A program made the position numbers and the translations under genes. From JAHECQ01 sp963775125 (GTDB taxonomy: Bacteria; Actinomycetota; Acidimicrobiia; Acidimicrobiales; SZUA-35), in NCBI GenBank assembly GCA_963775125.1, contig CAVZHQ010000002.1, positions 930,001-994,000 on the forward strand: DNA of 64,000 bases, in the 5' to 3' direction. Positions 43,234-51,993 of this stretch are shown here, piece by piece. How positions within the stretch are numbered: the stretch's first letter is position 1; each line of letters opens with the position of its first letter. The notes below the pieces were generated by a model. The model searched no databases, was not told the DNA's origin, and saw only the letters and a program-made list of their open reading frames with translations.

Positions 43234-46200
43234 ATGGAACGCGAACCTCTGGCTCCGTGGCGGATCGGTGTCGACGTCGGCGGGACGTTCACCGACCTGG
43301 TGTTGGCCGATCGGTCAGGAAGAACCTGGGTCGCCAAGGTTCCGTCGGTCCCCTCGGACCCGAGCCAAGGGGTCTTGGACGGGTTGGACCGCCTGGCCGA
43401 GGATCTTGGGCTGACGACCCGGGAGCTGTTGGCCGGCTGTGGGCTCTTCGTCCACGGCTCGACGGTGGCGACGAACACCGTGCTCGAGGGCAAGGGAGCG
43501 AAGGTGGCGCTGCTCACCACCGAGGGCTTCCGTGACGCGCTCGAAATCCGCCGCGGCCTTCGGGAGGACCAGTGGGATCACCGGGCGCCCTACGCGCCCG
43601 TGCTGGTGCCGCGCTATCTCCGCCGCGGTGTCCGGGGTCGCCTCGATGCGGCCGGAAACGAGATCGAACCGTTGGACCCCGCGGGCGTTCGGTCCGCCCT
43701 CCGAGCGTTCGAGGACGAGACCGTCGGCGAGGAACCGGTCGAGGCCATTGCCGTCGCGCTGTTCAACAGCTTCGTCGACCCGACCCACGAACAGCAGGTG
43801 GTTGCTCTGCTGGCCGACGAGTGGGACGGCCAATGGGTCACGGCGTCGGCCGACATCAGCCCGATGATGGGCGAGTACGAGCGAACGTCGACGGCGGTCA
43901 TGAACGCCACCCTGTCGCCCCGGATCGTCGCCTACCTGCGTTCGCTCGAAACCAGGCTCGCCGACCTCGGCCTGCCACAACCAATCCTGATGGTCCAGTC
44001 GAATGGGGGCGCCGCGTCCATCGATGTCGTCGCCCCCCGCCCGGTGAACCTGCTGTTGAGCGGTCCCGCCTCCGCGGTCGGCGCGCTCAACCTCTTCCGA
44101 CAGGCCGTCGACCAGCGTGGGGTGAACCCCGGGGACGAGGGCAATCTGATCTCGATGGAGATCGGTGGCACGTCGTGCGATGTCCTGCTCATGTCCAACG
44201 GTCAGGTCGCAACCAAGGACGATCTCATGATCGCCGGCTATCACGTGTCGACACCGGCGGTCGACATCCACACCATCGGCGCGGGCGGTGGAACCATCGC
44301 CGGTGTCGACTCGGCCGGACTGCTCTACGTCGGACCTGCAGGTGCCGGCGCCCGACCCGGCCCCGCGTGCTACGGGTTCGGAGGCACCGAGCCGACGGTG
44401 ACCGATGCCCAGTTGGTGCTCGGCCGCCTTCGGCCCGGGCCCTATGCCGGCGGTTCCATCGACCTCGATCTCGATGCCGCGAGACGGGCCATCCAACTCC
44501 GAGTGGCCGAACCGCTCGGGATCACGGTGGAGGAAGCCGCGGCCGGCATCGTTGTGTTGCTCGAGCAGAATCTGCTCGGAGCGGTCGAGTACATCTCGAT
44601 CGAACGAGGCCACGCGCCGGCCCGCTTCACGCTGGTGGCGGCCGGTGGGGCCGGACCGATGCACGGCGAGTCCGTCGCCCGCGGCCTTGGCTGCGCTCGT
44701 GTCTATGTGCCCCGATCCGCCGGGGCGCTGTGTGCGGTGGGCATGCTGCACGCCGACGTTCGCCAGGACTTCCAGCGGTTCCTTCGCGGATCGCTCGATG
44801 CCATCGAGCCCGCCCGGGTCATGGGAGTACTGCGGGACCTCGCCGACCAAGCGGGCGACGCGCTGCGCAGCGAAGGATTCGAAGCCGGCGATGTGCGCCT
44901 GACCTACGAACTGGATCTGCACCACCCCGGACAGCTCTGGTCGATCCGTGTTCCGGTCGAGCCCGCCGGTTTCGACATGGCTGAATTCGACGAGGCGGGG
45001 TTCGATGTGGCCGGCATCAGGCGCACGTTCGAGGGGGAGTACCAGCGCCTCTACGGTCACGTGCAGACCAACGGCACCATCATGGTCGCGTCGGCCCGAG
45101 TGGTGGCGACGGCGTCGACCGGCTCGGTCGAAACCGCTCGCAGCGCACGCACCGATTCGGTCCCACGGCCCTTCGAACACCGCAAGGTCTGGCACGGCGA
45201 GCATGGTTGGCTCGATACGCCGGTGTTCGCCGGGCCGGAACTGATGAGCGGCATGTCGGTGCGCGGGCCGATGCTCGTCGAGGAACAGACCACCACCGTG
45301 CTGGTCGGACCGAACGCCGCGGTCTCGGTGGACGACATCGGCAATTTCGTGATCGATCTCGAGCCTTCGGACGCGCGCTTGGCCGACAGCTCGTTCGACC
45401 CAGCGGGTTCGGAGTCGGAGCGTGTGGGCGACGAGCTCGACCCGGTGGTGTTGTCGCTCATGCAGAACCGGCTCGATCAGATCAGCCGCCACATGGGTTG
45501 GGTCATGACCCGAACGGCTCGTTCGACGATTTTCAGCCAGAGCCACGACTTCTCCTGCTTCATCACCGATCCGCAGGGGACGCTCATCGCCAACGCCGAC
45601 GGCATCCCGATCCACACCGGTGGCGGAGGTTTCGCCTCGCGGGCGATCCTGAAGGTCTGGGGCGGTCGGATCCAGCCCGACGACGTGTTCCTGTTGTCCG
45701 ATCCCTACGTTGCGGGCGGGAACCACCTGCCGGACTGGGTCATCGGCCGGCCGATCTTCCTTCCGTCGGGCACCCTCGCCGGTTTCTGCTGCAACCGAGC
45801 CCACCAGTCCGACATCGGCGGCGGACTGGCAGGCACCTACAACCCCGAAGCGACCGAAATCTGGCAGGAAGGCATTCGCCTGCCGGTGATGAAGCTGTAC
45901 GACCGGGGCGAGGTCCGTGACGACCTGTGGCAGCTCCTCCTCCTGAACTCCCGGACGCCCGAGCTGCTCGACGGCGATCTCCTCGCCATGGTCGGGTCGA
46001 CGCAGATCGGCGCCGAGCGCGTCATCGCCTTGGCCGCCGAGCTCGGCGAGTCCGGCTACTTCACCCACCTCGACGGCATCCTCGACCACGCCGACCGTCG
46101 CATGCGCGAAGCGATTCGGGCGCTGCCAAACGGTGTCTACGAGGGCGCGGACCTTTCCGACAACGACTGCTTCGAAGCCAAGGACACCTGGATCCGGCTG

Positions 46201-47196
46201 CGTCTGACCGTGGCCGGTGACGAGATGGTGCTCGACTTCAGTGACTCCGATCCGCAGATGAAGGGCTTCAAGAACTCGTCGTTGGCCAACACGTACTCGG
46301 CGGCCTACCTGGCGATCTCGTCATTCTTCGACCCAGCCATTCCCCGCAACGAGGGCACCTACCGAAGCTGTCGGATCATCGCCCCGGAGGGCACGATCGT
46401 CAACGCCAAGGCGCCGGCGCCCATGACGATGAACACGGTCTTCGTCGCCCACGAGATCGTGCACGCCACCTGGAAGGCGCTTGCACAGGCCGACCCGAGC
46501 CGGGCGTTGGCCGGGTGGTCGAAGACCTGCCACGGCCACGTTGCCGGAACCAACGACGACGGTACGACCTGGGTCATGTACCACTGGCACGCGATGGGGA
46601 GCCCCGGAGCGACGGCCGAACGCGATGGCTTTGCACAGATGGGGCACCTCATCTCGCTCGGCGGGCTCGACATCGCGAACCTCGAGTTCCACGAACAGAA
46701 CTACCCGGTGCGCTACCGGCGTTGGGAGTTCCGGGCCGACGCTGGGGGCCCTGGCAAACGGCGCGGAGGCAGCGGTGTCATCTACGACGCCGATGTGCTG
46801 CGCCCCGCGGCGTGGTCGTTCCGGGCCGAGGGACTCGACACCCCGTCGGGCTACGGCGTGTTGGGCGGAGGCGAGGGCAAGGCCGGCGAGGAGTGGATCA
46901 CGCCGGCGGACGCCGACACCGACGGGGAGATGTTCATCCCTCCCAAGTACGGCGTGCGCCGAATCGGAGCCTCGCGAATGCTGGCCCACACCGCCGGCGG
47001 CGGAGGCTGGGGCGACCCGTTCGAACGTGAACCCGAGCGGGTGCTACGCGATGTTCGTGACGGTGTCGTGAGCATCGAGTCCGCAGCGCGGGACTACGGC
47101 GTCGTCGTCGCAGCCGACGGCCGGTCCGTGGACCAGCCGTCCACCGATGACCTTCGCTCACGAGGCGGCTTCGACCGTTCGGCTCCTGACGGGTAG
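43234..47196 (+). CDS. Fused hydantoinase/5-oxoprolinase (HyuA-HyuB)
   Basis: 1320 residues in one polypeptide. The HyuA half (residues about 1-700) begins with the ATPase-like GVDVGGTFTDLVLADRSG and carries HGSTVATNTVLEGKGA and ISMEIGGTSCDVLLMSNGQ. The HyuB half (about 730-1290) begins DPVVLSLMQNRLDQISRHMG and contains ISRHMGWVMTRTARSTIFSQ (split for length) and DFSDSDPQMKGF. Such enzymes use ATP to open 5-oxoproline or N-substituted hydantoin rings; hydantoinases are often split into two genes in bacteria, whereas the eukaryotic 5-oxoprolinase is fused like this one. Substrate is not fixed. No indels are seen across 4 kb. A LLM oxidoreductase follows 10 bases later. Confidence 0.92.
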   Translation: MEREPLAPWRIGVDVGGTFTDLVLADRSGRTWVAKVPSVPSDPSQGVLDGLDRLAEDLGLTTRELLAGCGLFVHGSTVATNTVLEGKGAKVALLTTEGFRDALEIRRGLREDQWDHRAPYAPVLVPRYLRRGVRGRLDAAGNEIEPLDPAGVRSALRAFEDETVGEEPVEAIAVALFNSFVDPTHEQQVVALLADEWDGQWVTASADISPMMGEYERTSTAVMNATLSPRIVAYLRSLETRLADLGLPQPILMVQSNGGAASIDVVAPRPVNLLLSGPASAVGALNLFRQAVDQRGVNPGDEGNLISMEIGGTSCDVLLMSNGQVATKDDLMIAGYHVSTPAVDIHTIGAGGGTIAGVDSAGLLYVGPAGAGARPGPACYGFGGTEPTVTDAQLVLGRLRPGPYAGGSIDLDLDAARRAIQLRVAEPLGITVEEAAAGIVVLLEQNLLGAVEYISIERGHAPARFTLVAAGGAGPMHGESVARGLGCARVYVPRSAGALCAVGMLHADVRQDFQRFLRGSLDAIEPARVMGVLRDLADQAGDALRSEGFEAGDVRLTYELDLHHPGQLWSIRVPVEPAGFDMAEFDEAGFDVAGIRRTFEGEYQRLYGHVQTNGTIMVASARVVATASTGSVETARSARTDSVPRPFEHRKVWHGEHGWLDTPVFAGPELMSGMSVRGPMLVEEQTTTVLVGPNAAVSVDDIGNFVIDLEPSDARLADSSFDPAGSESERVGDELDPVVLSLMQNRLDQISRHMGWVMTRTARSTIFSQSHDFSCFITDPQGTLIANADGIPIHTGGGGFASRAILKVWGGRIQPDDVFLLSDPYVAGGNHLPDWVIGRPIFLPSGTLAGFCCNRAHQSDIGGGLAGTYNPEATEIWQEGIRLPVMKLYDRGEVRDDLWQLLLLNSRTPELLDGDLLAMVGSTQIGAERVIALAAELGESGYFTHLDGILDHADRRMREAIRALPNGVYEGADLSDNDCFEAKDTWIRLRLTVAGDEMVLDFSDSDPQMKGFKNSSLANTYSAAYLAISSFFDPAIPRNEGTYRSCRIIAPEGTIVNAKAPAPMTMNTVFVAHEIVHATWKALAQADPSRALAGWSKTCHGHVAGTNDDGTTWVMYHWHAMGSPGATAERDGFAQMGHLISLGGLDIANLEFHEQNYPVRYRRWEFRADAGGPGKRRGGSGVIYDADVLRPAAWSFRAEGLDTPSGYGVLGGGEGKAGEEWITPADADTDGEMFIPPKYGVRRIGASRMLAHTAGGGGWGDPFEREPERVLRDVRDGVVSIESAARDYGVVVAADGRSVDQPSTDDLRSRGGFDRSAPDG

Positions 47197-47206
47197 CGTC
47201 GCGTCG

Positions 47207-48070
47207 GTGACCACCGAATCTGCCGTCGCCGCACCCGCCATCGCCCTCTTCGGCATCAACATGGGACCGGCGTCCGAGCCCTCGTCCATGGTCCGCATCG
47301 CCCAGGCCGCCGAGGCCGCAGGCTACGAGTCGGTATGGACCGGCGAGCACATCGTCCTGCCGGACCCTCAGGCCCCGCCGTCGCCTGCCGCACCGGAGAC
47401 CAACATGGTCGACACGGCCGTCGCCCTCACCTACGTCGCCGCGGCCACCACGACGATCAAACTCGGCAGCGGCATCATCATCCTTCCCCAGCGTCAGCCC
47501 GCAGTCCTGGCCAAGAGCTTGGCGTCTCTCGACTACCTCTCCGGTGGCCGTCTGTTGTTCGGCCTGGGTGTCGGGTACCTCGAGCCCGAGATGACGGCGT
47601 GCTCGACGCCGATGGCGCGTCGGGGCGAGCGGTCCGACGAGTATCTCGCCGCCATGCGGGCCCTGTGGTCGGGCGATGCGGTGTCCTTCGATGGCGAGTT
47701 CGTCCGGTTCACCAGTGTCACGGCGAACCCCAAGCCGGCGCAGGCCGGCATCCACACGGTGGTGGGAGGTCACAGTGATCGGGCAGCACGGCGTGCCGTC
47801 GAATCGGCGCACGGCTGGTACGGCTTCATGCGCGATGTCGAGACGACAGCCTCCGACATCGCCCGTCTCCGCGAGATGACCGACCGGTTCGACCGCCCCG
47901 CCGAGTTCGGCCCGCTGCAGATCAGCGTCACCCCGCTCCGTCGCCTCGGTGCCGGCGATCTCGAGGCCTACGCCGAGCTCGGCGTCGATCGGCTCATCCT
48001 GCAGCCCGGTTCACATCGAAGCACCGACGAGATCTTGGCCTACGTCGAGGAGTACGCCCCGGCGAGCTGA
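47207..48070 (+). CDS. Luciferase-like F420-dependent oxidoreductase (second copy)
   Basis: 287 residues from GTG 47207; the longer ORF from 47147 lies inside the hydantoinase gene. LLM fold features: ALFGINMGPASEPSSMVRIA, GYESVWTGEHIVLPDPQAP, LGSGIIILPQRQPAVLAKS and LFGLGVGYLEPEMTACSTP. The FGINMGP and HIVLPD motifs are those of F420-dependent LLM proteins (Rv-type annotations such as TIGR03619). It is coupled to the fused hydantoinase, so the pair probably acts on one compound. A GC-rich palindrome begins immediately at its stop. Confidence 0.86.
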   Translation: MTTESAVAAPAIALFGINMGPASEPSSMVRIAQAAEAAGYESVWTGEHIVLPDPQAPPSPAAPETNMVDTAVALTYVAAATTTIKLGSGIIILPQRQPAVLAKSLASLDYLSGGRLLFGLGVGYLEPEMTACSTPMARRGERSDEYLAAMRALWSGDAVSFDGEFVRFTSVTANPKPAQAGIHTVVGGHSDRAARRAVESAHGWYGFMRDVETTASDIARLREMTDRFDRPAEFGPLQISVTPLRRLGAGDLEAYAELGVDRLILQPGSHRSTDEILAYVEEYAPAS

Positions 48071-48146
48071 CCCCACCCCCCGTTCTTTGACGCGTCAGCC
48101 ACGTCAGGCGTGGCAAACGTGTCAAATTTCGGGTTAGGTGGTGGGG
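48071..48146. repeat. Palindromic GC-rich repeat element (copy A)
   Basis: Starts with CCCCACCCCCC and ends with GGTGGTGGGG; an inner part near 48087-48125 pairs TTTGACGCGTCAGCCACG with its imperfect complement around loop TCAGG. Located between two convergent genes and containing the stop of the beta-propeller gene. Shares the C-run, CGTTCT and CACGT...ACGTG layout with the elements at 50.9 and 58.9 kb, though less conserved. Confidence 0.7.
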
Positions 48147-49349
48147 AGAGCGATGGGGTTGTGGATCTCGTCGAACGCTCCGGGATCGAGCAGCCAGGGG
48201 TCCGAAAGCGAGTCGCGTCCGACCGTGACTACCGCGAGTTGCTGCGTCCCGTCGTCGCGCCAGCCGCCGTCGACGACGAGGAACTGGCCGTCTGCGGTCC
48301 AGGCCATGCCGGGGAACCCGGCGGTGAAGGCCGACCGAATCTGATCGAGGAGCCGCGCCCGAGCGGAGGTCGAAGAGCGACACGGCCGTCTCGCTGCGCA
48401 CCGCCGCCAGCCACGGCCGATCGGACGCGACGGGCGCGGCGACGACACCGACGAAGCCGTCGTGGCCGAAGGAGGTCACGATCTCGTGATCGCTCCCGTC
48501 GACGCCGACTCGAACCAACTGACTCTCGAACGGCGGATCCTCGACGCTGTCTCGATTGGTGGTCATCACGTACAGGCTGGTGGCGTCGGGCGACCAGGCG
48601 TCGACGGCCGACCATCCCTGGAGCGTGAGCAAGTCGTCGCCGACATCGAGCTTCGTCCACACTCCGGACTCGAATGTATGGCTCCAGAGCTCGTACCCTT
48701 CCCCCGTGGAGCCCACGGCCACCACAAGGAACGCTCCGTCCGGCGACACCGAGTCGATGCTGAAGGCGGGGTTGTCGAGTTCCGCGATCAGGGGGATCAC
48801 GCCGAGCGTCGCGCGAGCGCGGTCGACAAGAGCGTAGGACCCGGTTGCGTCGTCGGACACGATCAGCTGTTGGGCGGTTCGCCACCGCTCGACCTGGCCG
48901 GGCGTCTTGGAGGTCAACGACGATCCGGACCGGTCGACGAGTTCGTACTCGGCGAGCCCGTCCGGCCCGGAGTGATGGAGTGCAATGACCTCACCGTCAG
49001 GGGCAGGCGAGGGGAGCGGCGCGTTGGCATCAGTCGTCAGCACACGAAGACCCGACCCGTCGGGGCGAAGCTCGCAGACGTCGGCGGACACTCCCCGGCA
49101 GAGCGCCAGGATCTCGTCGCCGCAGGGAGCGCTCTCGCAGGTACCAACGGTCGGTGGGTCGTCGCTGAAGACGATGTGCTGCTCGGTCATCTCGAGCGTG
49201 CGGGTCTCCTCCGGGCCGAAGAGCCCGCAGCCGCTGGCTGCGAGCGCCAAGGCCACCGCGGAAATGGCCGCCGCGCTCGAACGGCGCCGCTCAGAGAACG
49301 GTGACCGTGACCGTGTTGCTCTTGTACGAAAGATTGCCAGCCGCGTCAT
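48134..49349 (-). CDS. Exported beta-propeller (TolB/WD40-like) lipoprotein (one frame break)
   Basis: About 404 residues after correcting a one-base insertion in a GGG run near 48360. The N terminus has a long basic region and a lipobox (LALAASGCGLFGPE). Repeating SPDG-type blades are visible: SGLRVLTTDANAPLPSPAPD, ISDSVSPDGAFLVVAVG-like, SVDAWSPDATSLYVMTTNR and WTADGQFLVVDGGWRDDG. These resemble TolB/PD40-like repeats used for protein or ligand binding. The start at ATG 49349 overlaps the upstream FN3 gene by 59 bases; no better start precedes the signal. Without correction the read ends in a frame of Arg-rich sequence. Confidence 0.72.
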
Positions 49350-50831
49350 ATGCCCTCGCAGAGTAGGAGTACGTGCCCGGGGAGAGGTTGATGAGGGTCG
49401 TCGGAGGCGCGGTAGTCGTGGCCACCACGGTGTTGGTGGCGTCGTAGATGCGGTAGCCGGTGACGCCGACGTTGTCGGTTGCCAGGTTCCAGGTCAGGGC
49501 GACCGAGGTACCGGTCACCGTGCCGCTGAGGCCGCTCGGGTTCGAGGGACGAACCGTGTCCGCCACCGGTTCGCACAGGCGAGTGATGCCGAACTGGTCG
49601 ACAGCGCCGACCTTGGTGATGGCCCCGCCAAGCCAGAGGCAACCACTTCCACCGTCGGCGATGGCCCACACCCCGGCTCCGGTGGTGACCATGTTGTTCG
49701 GCAAGAAGCTGGGCAGGTGGAACCCGTTCGTGGGATTGAAGGCCGAGACCCAGGTGTGCGGGCTGGTGGCGAAGGGCGTGGGGTTGGTGACCCCGGGCGG
49801 CGGGGTGCCGACCCACTGGACCGACGTGGCCGAACTGAGGGTCGTGCCGTTGTAGGAGTGGGAGCCGCCGTAGACCCGGCCGCCGAGCGACGCGATGGTT
49901 TGGAAGTCGCCTCGGGGCGATGAACGATGGAAGACCTGGAGTGAGAGGTCGGCCGCGTTGAGGACCTGCAGGTAGTGTTGGCTGCCGGCGACGTAGACCT
50001 TCCCCGCAACCTCCAACACGTCGTACGCCGTCTGCCGGCTGACGGTGGTGGTGTTCGGCTGGAAGGTCGCCATGCCGGGGAGGTTCTGGCCGTTGCTGGT
50101 CTGGAGGGCGACGAAGCCGCCCGGGGTCGCGATGGCGTTGACCGTGGCAAAGGTGCCGGCGAGGTACACCCGCCCGGTGGCGTTGACGTCGAGACCCCAC
50201 ACCGATCCCGCTGGCGATGGCCGGCTTCCATGTCGCGTCGTGGGTGCCGTTGCTGAGCGTCCACCGAGCGACTCGACTGGCCGTGGTGCTCCCGGCCGCG
50301 CTCCGGCATGGAGGCGAACCCGCCATCGGCGTACAGGTGGGTGCCGTCGAGGTCGAGGCTGCGGACCAGGTTGTACCTGCCGATGCGCCCCGTCCAGGTG
50401 GTGTCGATCGCGCCGGTGGCGGGATTGAGGGCCACGAGGCCGCCGGTGGCGACCCCGTTCACGGTGGTGAAGTCGCCACGACGAACAGTCGGTTACCGTT
50501 GTGAGATGCCTCGAGGGCGTAGACGGCACCGTTCAACTGGCGGTGTGAAGGTCGAGATCGAGGCGCCGGTGGGTGGGATCGAAGGCCGCGATCGTGGCCT
50601 GGGGCGTGTTGGTGCTGCCGTTGGTGACGGTGGTGAACCGCCCTCCCACGTAGAGCGTGTTGCCGACCGTTCCAGGGCGAACACTGGCGACAGGATGCTG
50701 TCGGTCTGTGTCCCGGTGAGGAGTCCGCTGACCCCCCACGACGTGCTGGGCACGGTGGGCTCGGCCTGCGCCGGCGCGCTGACGAGCGCCAGCATGACCA
50801 AGAGCGCCCACACGACGACCCCACCTCGCAC
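49291..50831 (-). CDS. Secreted beta-propeller/FN3 protein (multiple frame breaks)
   Basis: Reconstructed from pieces in three frames. From GTG 50831 a signal peptide (WALLVMLALVSAPAQA) leads to repeated 'V-G-G-x-F-T-T-V-x-G' units (LYVGGRFTTVTNG, then DFTTVNGVATGG, YLAGTFATVNAIATPG) and LNPATGAIDTTWTGRIGR. These are delta-60-like or NHL-type repeats of extracellular propellers. The C-terminal 90 residues form a fibronectin type III domain (PSNPSGLSGTVTGTSVALTW, TVTVTVL end). At least five single-base frame changes are required (about 50665, 50540, 50480, 50340 and 50230), most of them in the N-terminal half. Either a decaying gene or a poorly resolved segment. Confidence 0.6.
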
Positions 50832-50832
50832 C

Positions 50833-50922
50833 TCCCCACCCCCTCCCCCCACCGTTCTGTGCAGTGTTTTCCACGTGGGGCGTGGAAAACACGGCACAGA
50901 ACGGTGGGGGGAGGGGGTGGGG
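50833..50922. repeat. Palindromic GC-rich repeat element (copy B), 42-base arms
   Basis: Arms 50834-50875 and 50881-50922 are perfect complements except one mismatch, around a 5-base loop TGGGG. The inner part of each arm is CGTGGAAAACAC and CAGAACGG, identical to copy C apart from single bases. The outer edge overlaps the start region of the FN3 gene, so the purine-rich outer arm (GGGGGAGGGGG) also serves as the Shine-Dalgarno region of that gene. Confidence 0.88.
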
Positions 50923-50951
50923 CCAGAGACATGGCCACCAAGGGTACACGA

Positions 50952-51904
50952 TCAACCGGAACGGTCACGGAGCGTGACCGCCAGCAGCAGCGACTCGAAG
51001 CGAGTTGGCCGGTGATCGAACTGCAGTCCCGGTCGCTCTGTAGCCGTCGCCGTTCGTCGCCGAGGGCGGCCAGCGTCGCCCGGTTGTCGTCGCCGACGTG
51101 CATGAACCGGTCTCGCCAACCCTGGTCGGGCCACTGGAAGGGCGCTTGGACGGTGGTCCGGGGAGCGCGAGCGTGCTCGAGGGTGTCGATGGCGAGACCG
51201 ACGATGCTGCGCTGCATGTCGACATCATCCGGGCGACCGCACGGATTCCCCAGCGGGAAGTCGACGAAGATGAATCGGGGGACCCCGCATTCCTCGACGA
51301 TGTCGTGGGCCGACCCGATGATCACGGTGGGGATGCCGGCTTCTTCGATCTGACGTGCTCCCAGGCTCACGGACTGGTGACAGACGGGTCAAAGGGGAAC
51401 CAGCAGGGCCACGTCGACCTCGTCCTCCTTCATCCATTCGATCACTCGGGGAGCGTCTCGTTTCTGGGTCTGCCGATGGCTGTACTGGGTGGGCAGACCG
51501 TAGAAGCGCTCGGAGACCGACCCGAGCGTTCCGGCCTCCACCAGCTCGTCCAGCCGGGCGAACGGCAGGAACGTTTCCCGGTCGTGGGTGTGGGTCTCGT
51601 CCTTGGCCCAGAACAGATGCTGGTTGTCGAGCTGCGCGGTGTTGGACCGATGTTCGACGTAGGGCAAGCGGGGCAGATCGGAAGGGATGCGGTACTCGAA
51701 GCCTTCGGGCAGGAAGTAGGAGGTGGTGACCAGGCCGATCTTGCTCTCGGACAGCGGCTTTGCCAGTGCAGTGAAGGGAGCATCGGTGTGCGCGGCCCAC
51801 TCGTAGGGCGCCTCGTACCCTTGGGCTGCGTAGTACTCCCGTGATCGATCGATGTAGCTGACCTGCGAGCGGTGGGTTCGGCGAGCGGTCGGTTGCGTCG
51901 TCAC
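50952..51904 (-). CDS. GrdB/PrdB-like reductase-family protein with in-frame UGA (putative selenoprotein)
   Basis: The frame from GTG 51904 (VTTQPTARRTHRSQVSYIDR) stops at UGA 51389-51391 after residue 171. The identical frame continues with PVCHQSVSLGARQIEEAG, PTVIIGSAHDIVEECGVPRF and DFPLGNPCGRPDD, giving a redox motif U-P-V-C at residues 172-175. This is reminiscent of glycine/sarcosine/D-proline reductase selenoprotein B-type families, where a Sec or Cys sits at this site; that family match is from memory. The C-terminal end is unclear: the UGA frame stays open to 50459, but a likely frame shift near 51050 leads to a plausible end RFESLLLAVTLRDRSG at 50952. No selA, selB or selC lies in the window. 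The product probably reduces or handles a thiol or amine substrate in the cytoplasm. Confidence 0.6.
51348..51385 (-). promoter_or_regulatory. Candidate bacterial SECIS-like hairpin
   Basis: Beginning 4 bases after the UGA, GUCUG can pair with CAGAU 28 bases later, and CCAG with CUGG inside it, leaving a 9-base apical loop UCCGUGAGC that starts 16 bases after the UGA and contains two G. Bacterial SECIS elements sit 16-37 bases after the UGA with a G in the loop. The structure is drawn by eye only. Confidence 0.35.
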
Positions 51905-51993
51905 GGTTCGAACCGTACCGCTCGATGGAACCGAGGGCGAGATGAGCGGGCAACGTTTCGACGTTCGAAAGACTTCGACGTACGATCGCAGGC

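Noticed and set aside
43315..46089. 924-codon minus-strand frame opposite the hydantoinase gene
   Set aside because: Lacks domains and mirrors the codon bias of hyuAB; typical shadow frame.
51361..51391. Reading the GrdB-like UGA as an indel or stop of a short gene
   Set aside because: Frame on both sides is identical and the residues after UGA keep the redox Cys and a full domain; a plain stop would cut the conserved core.
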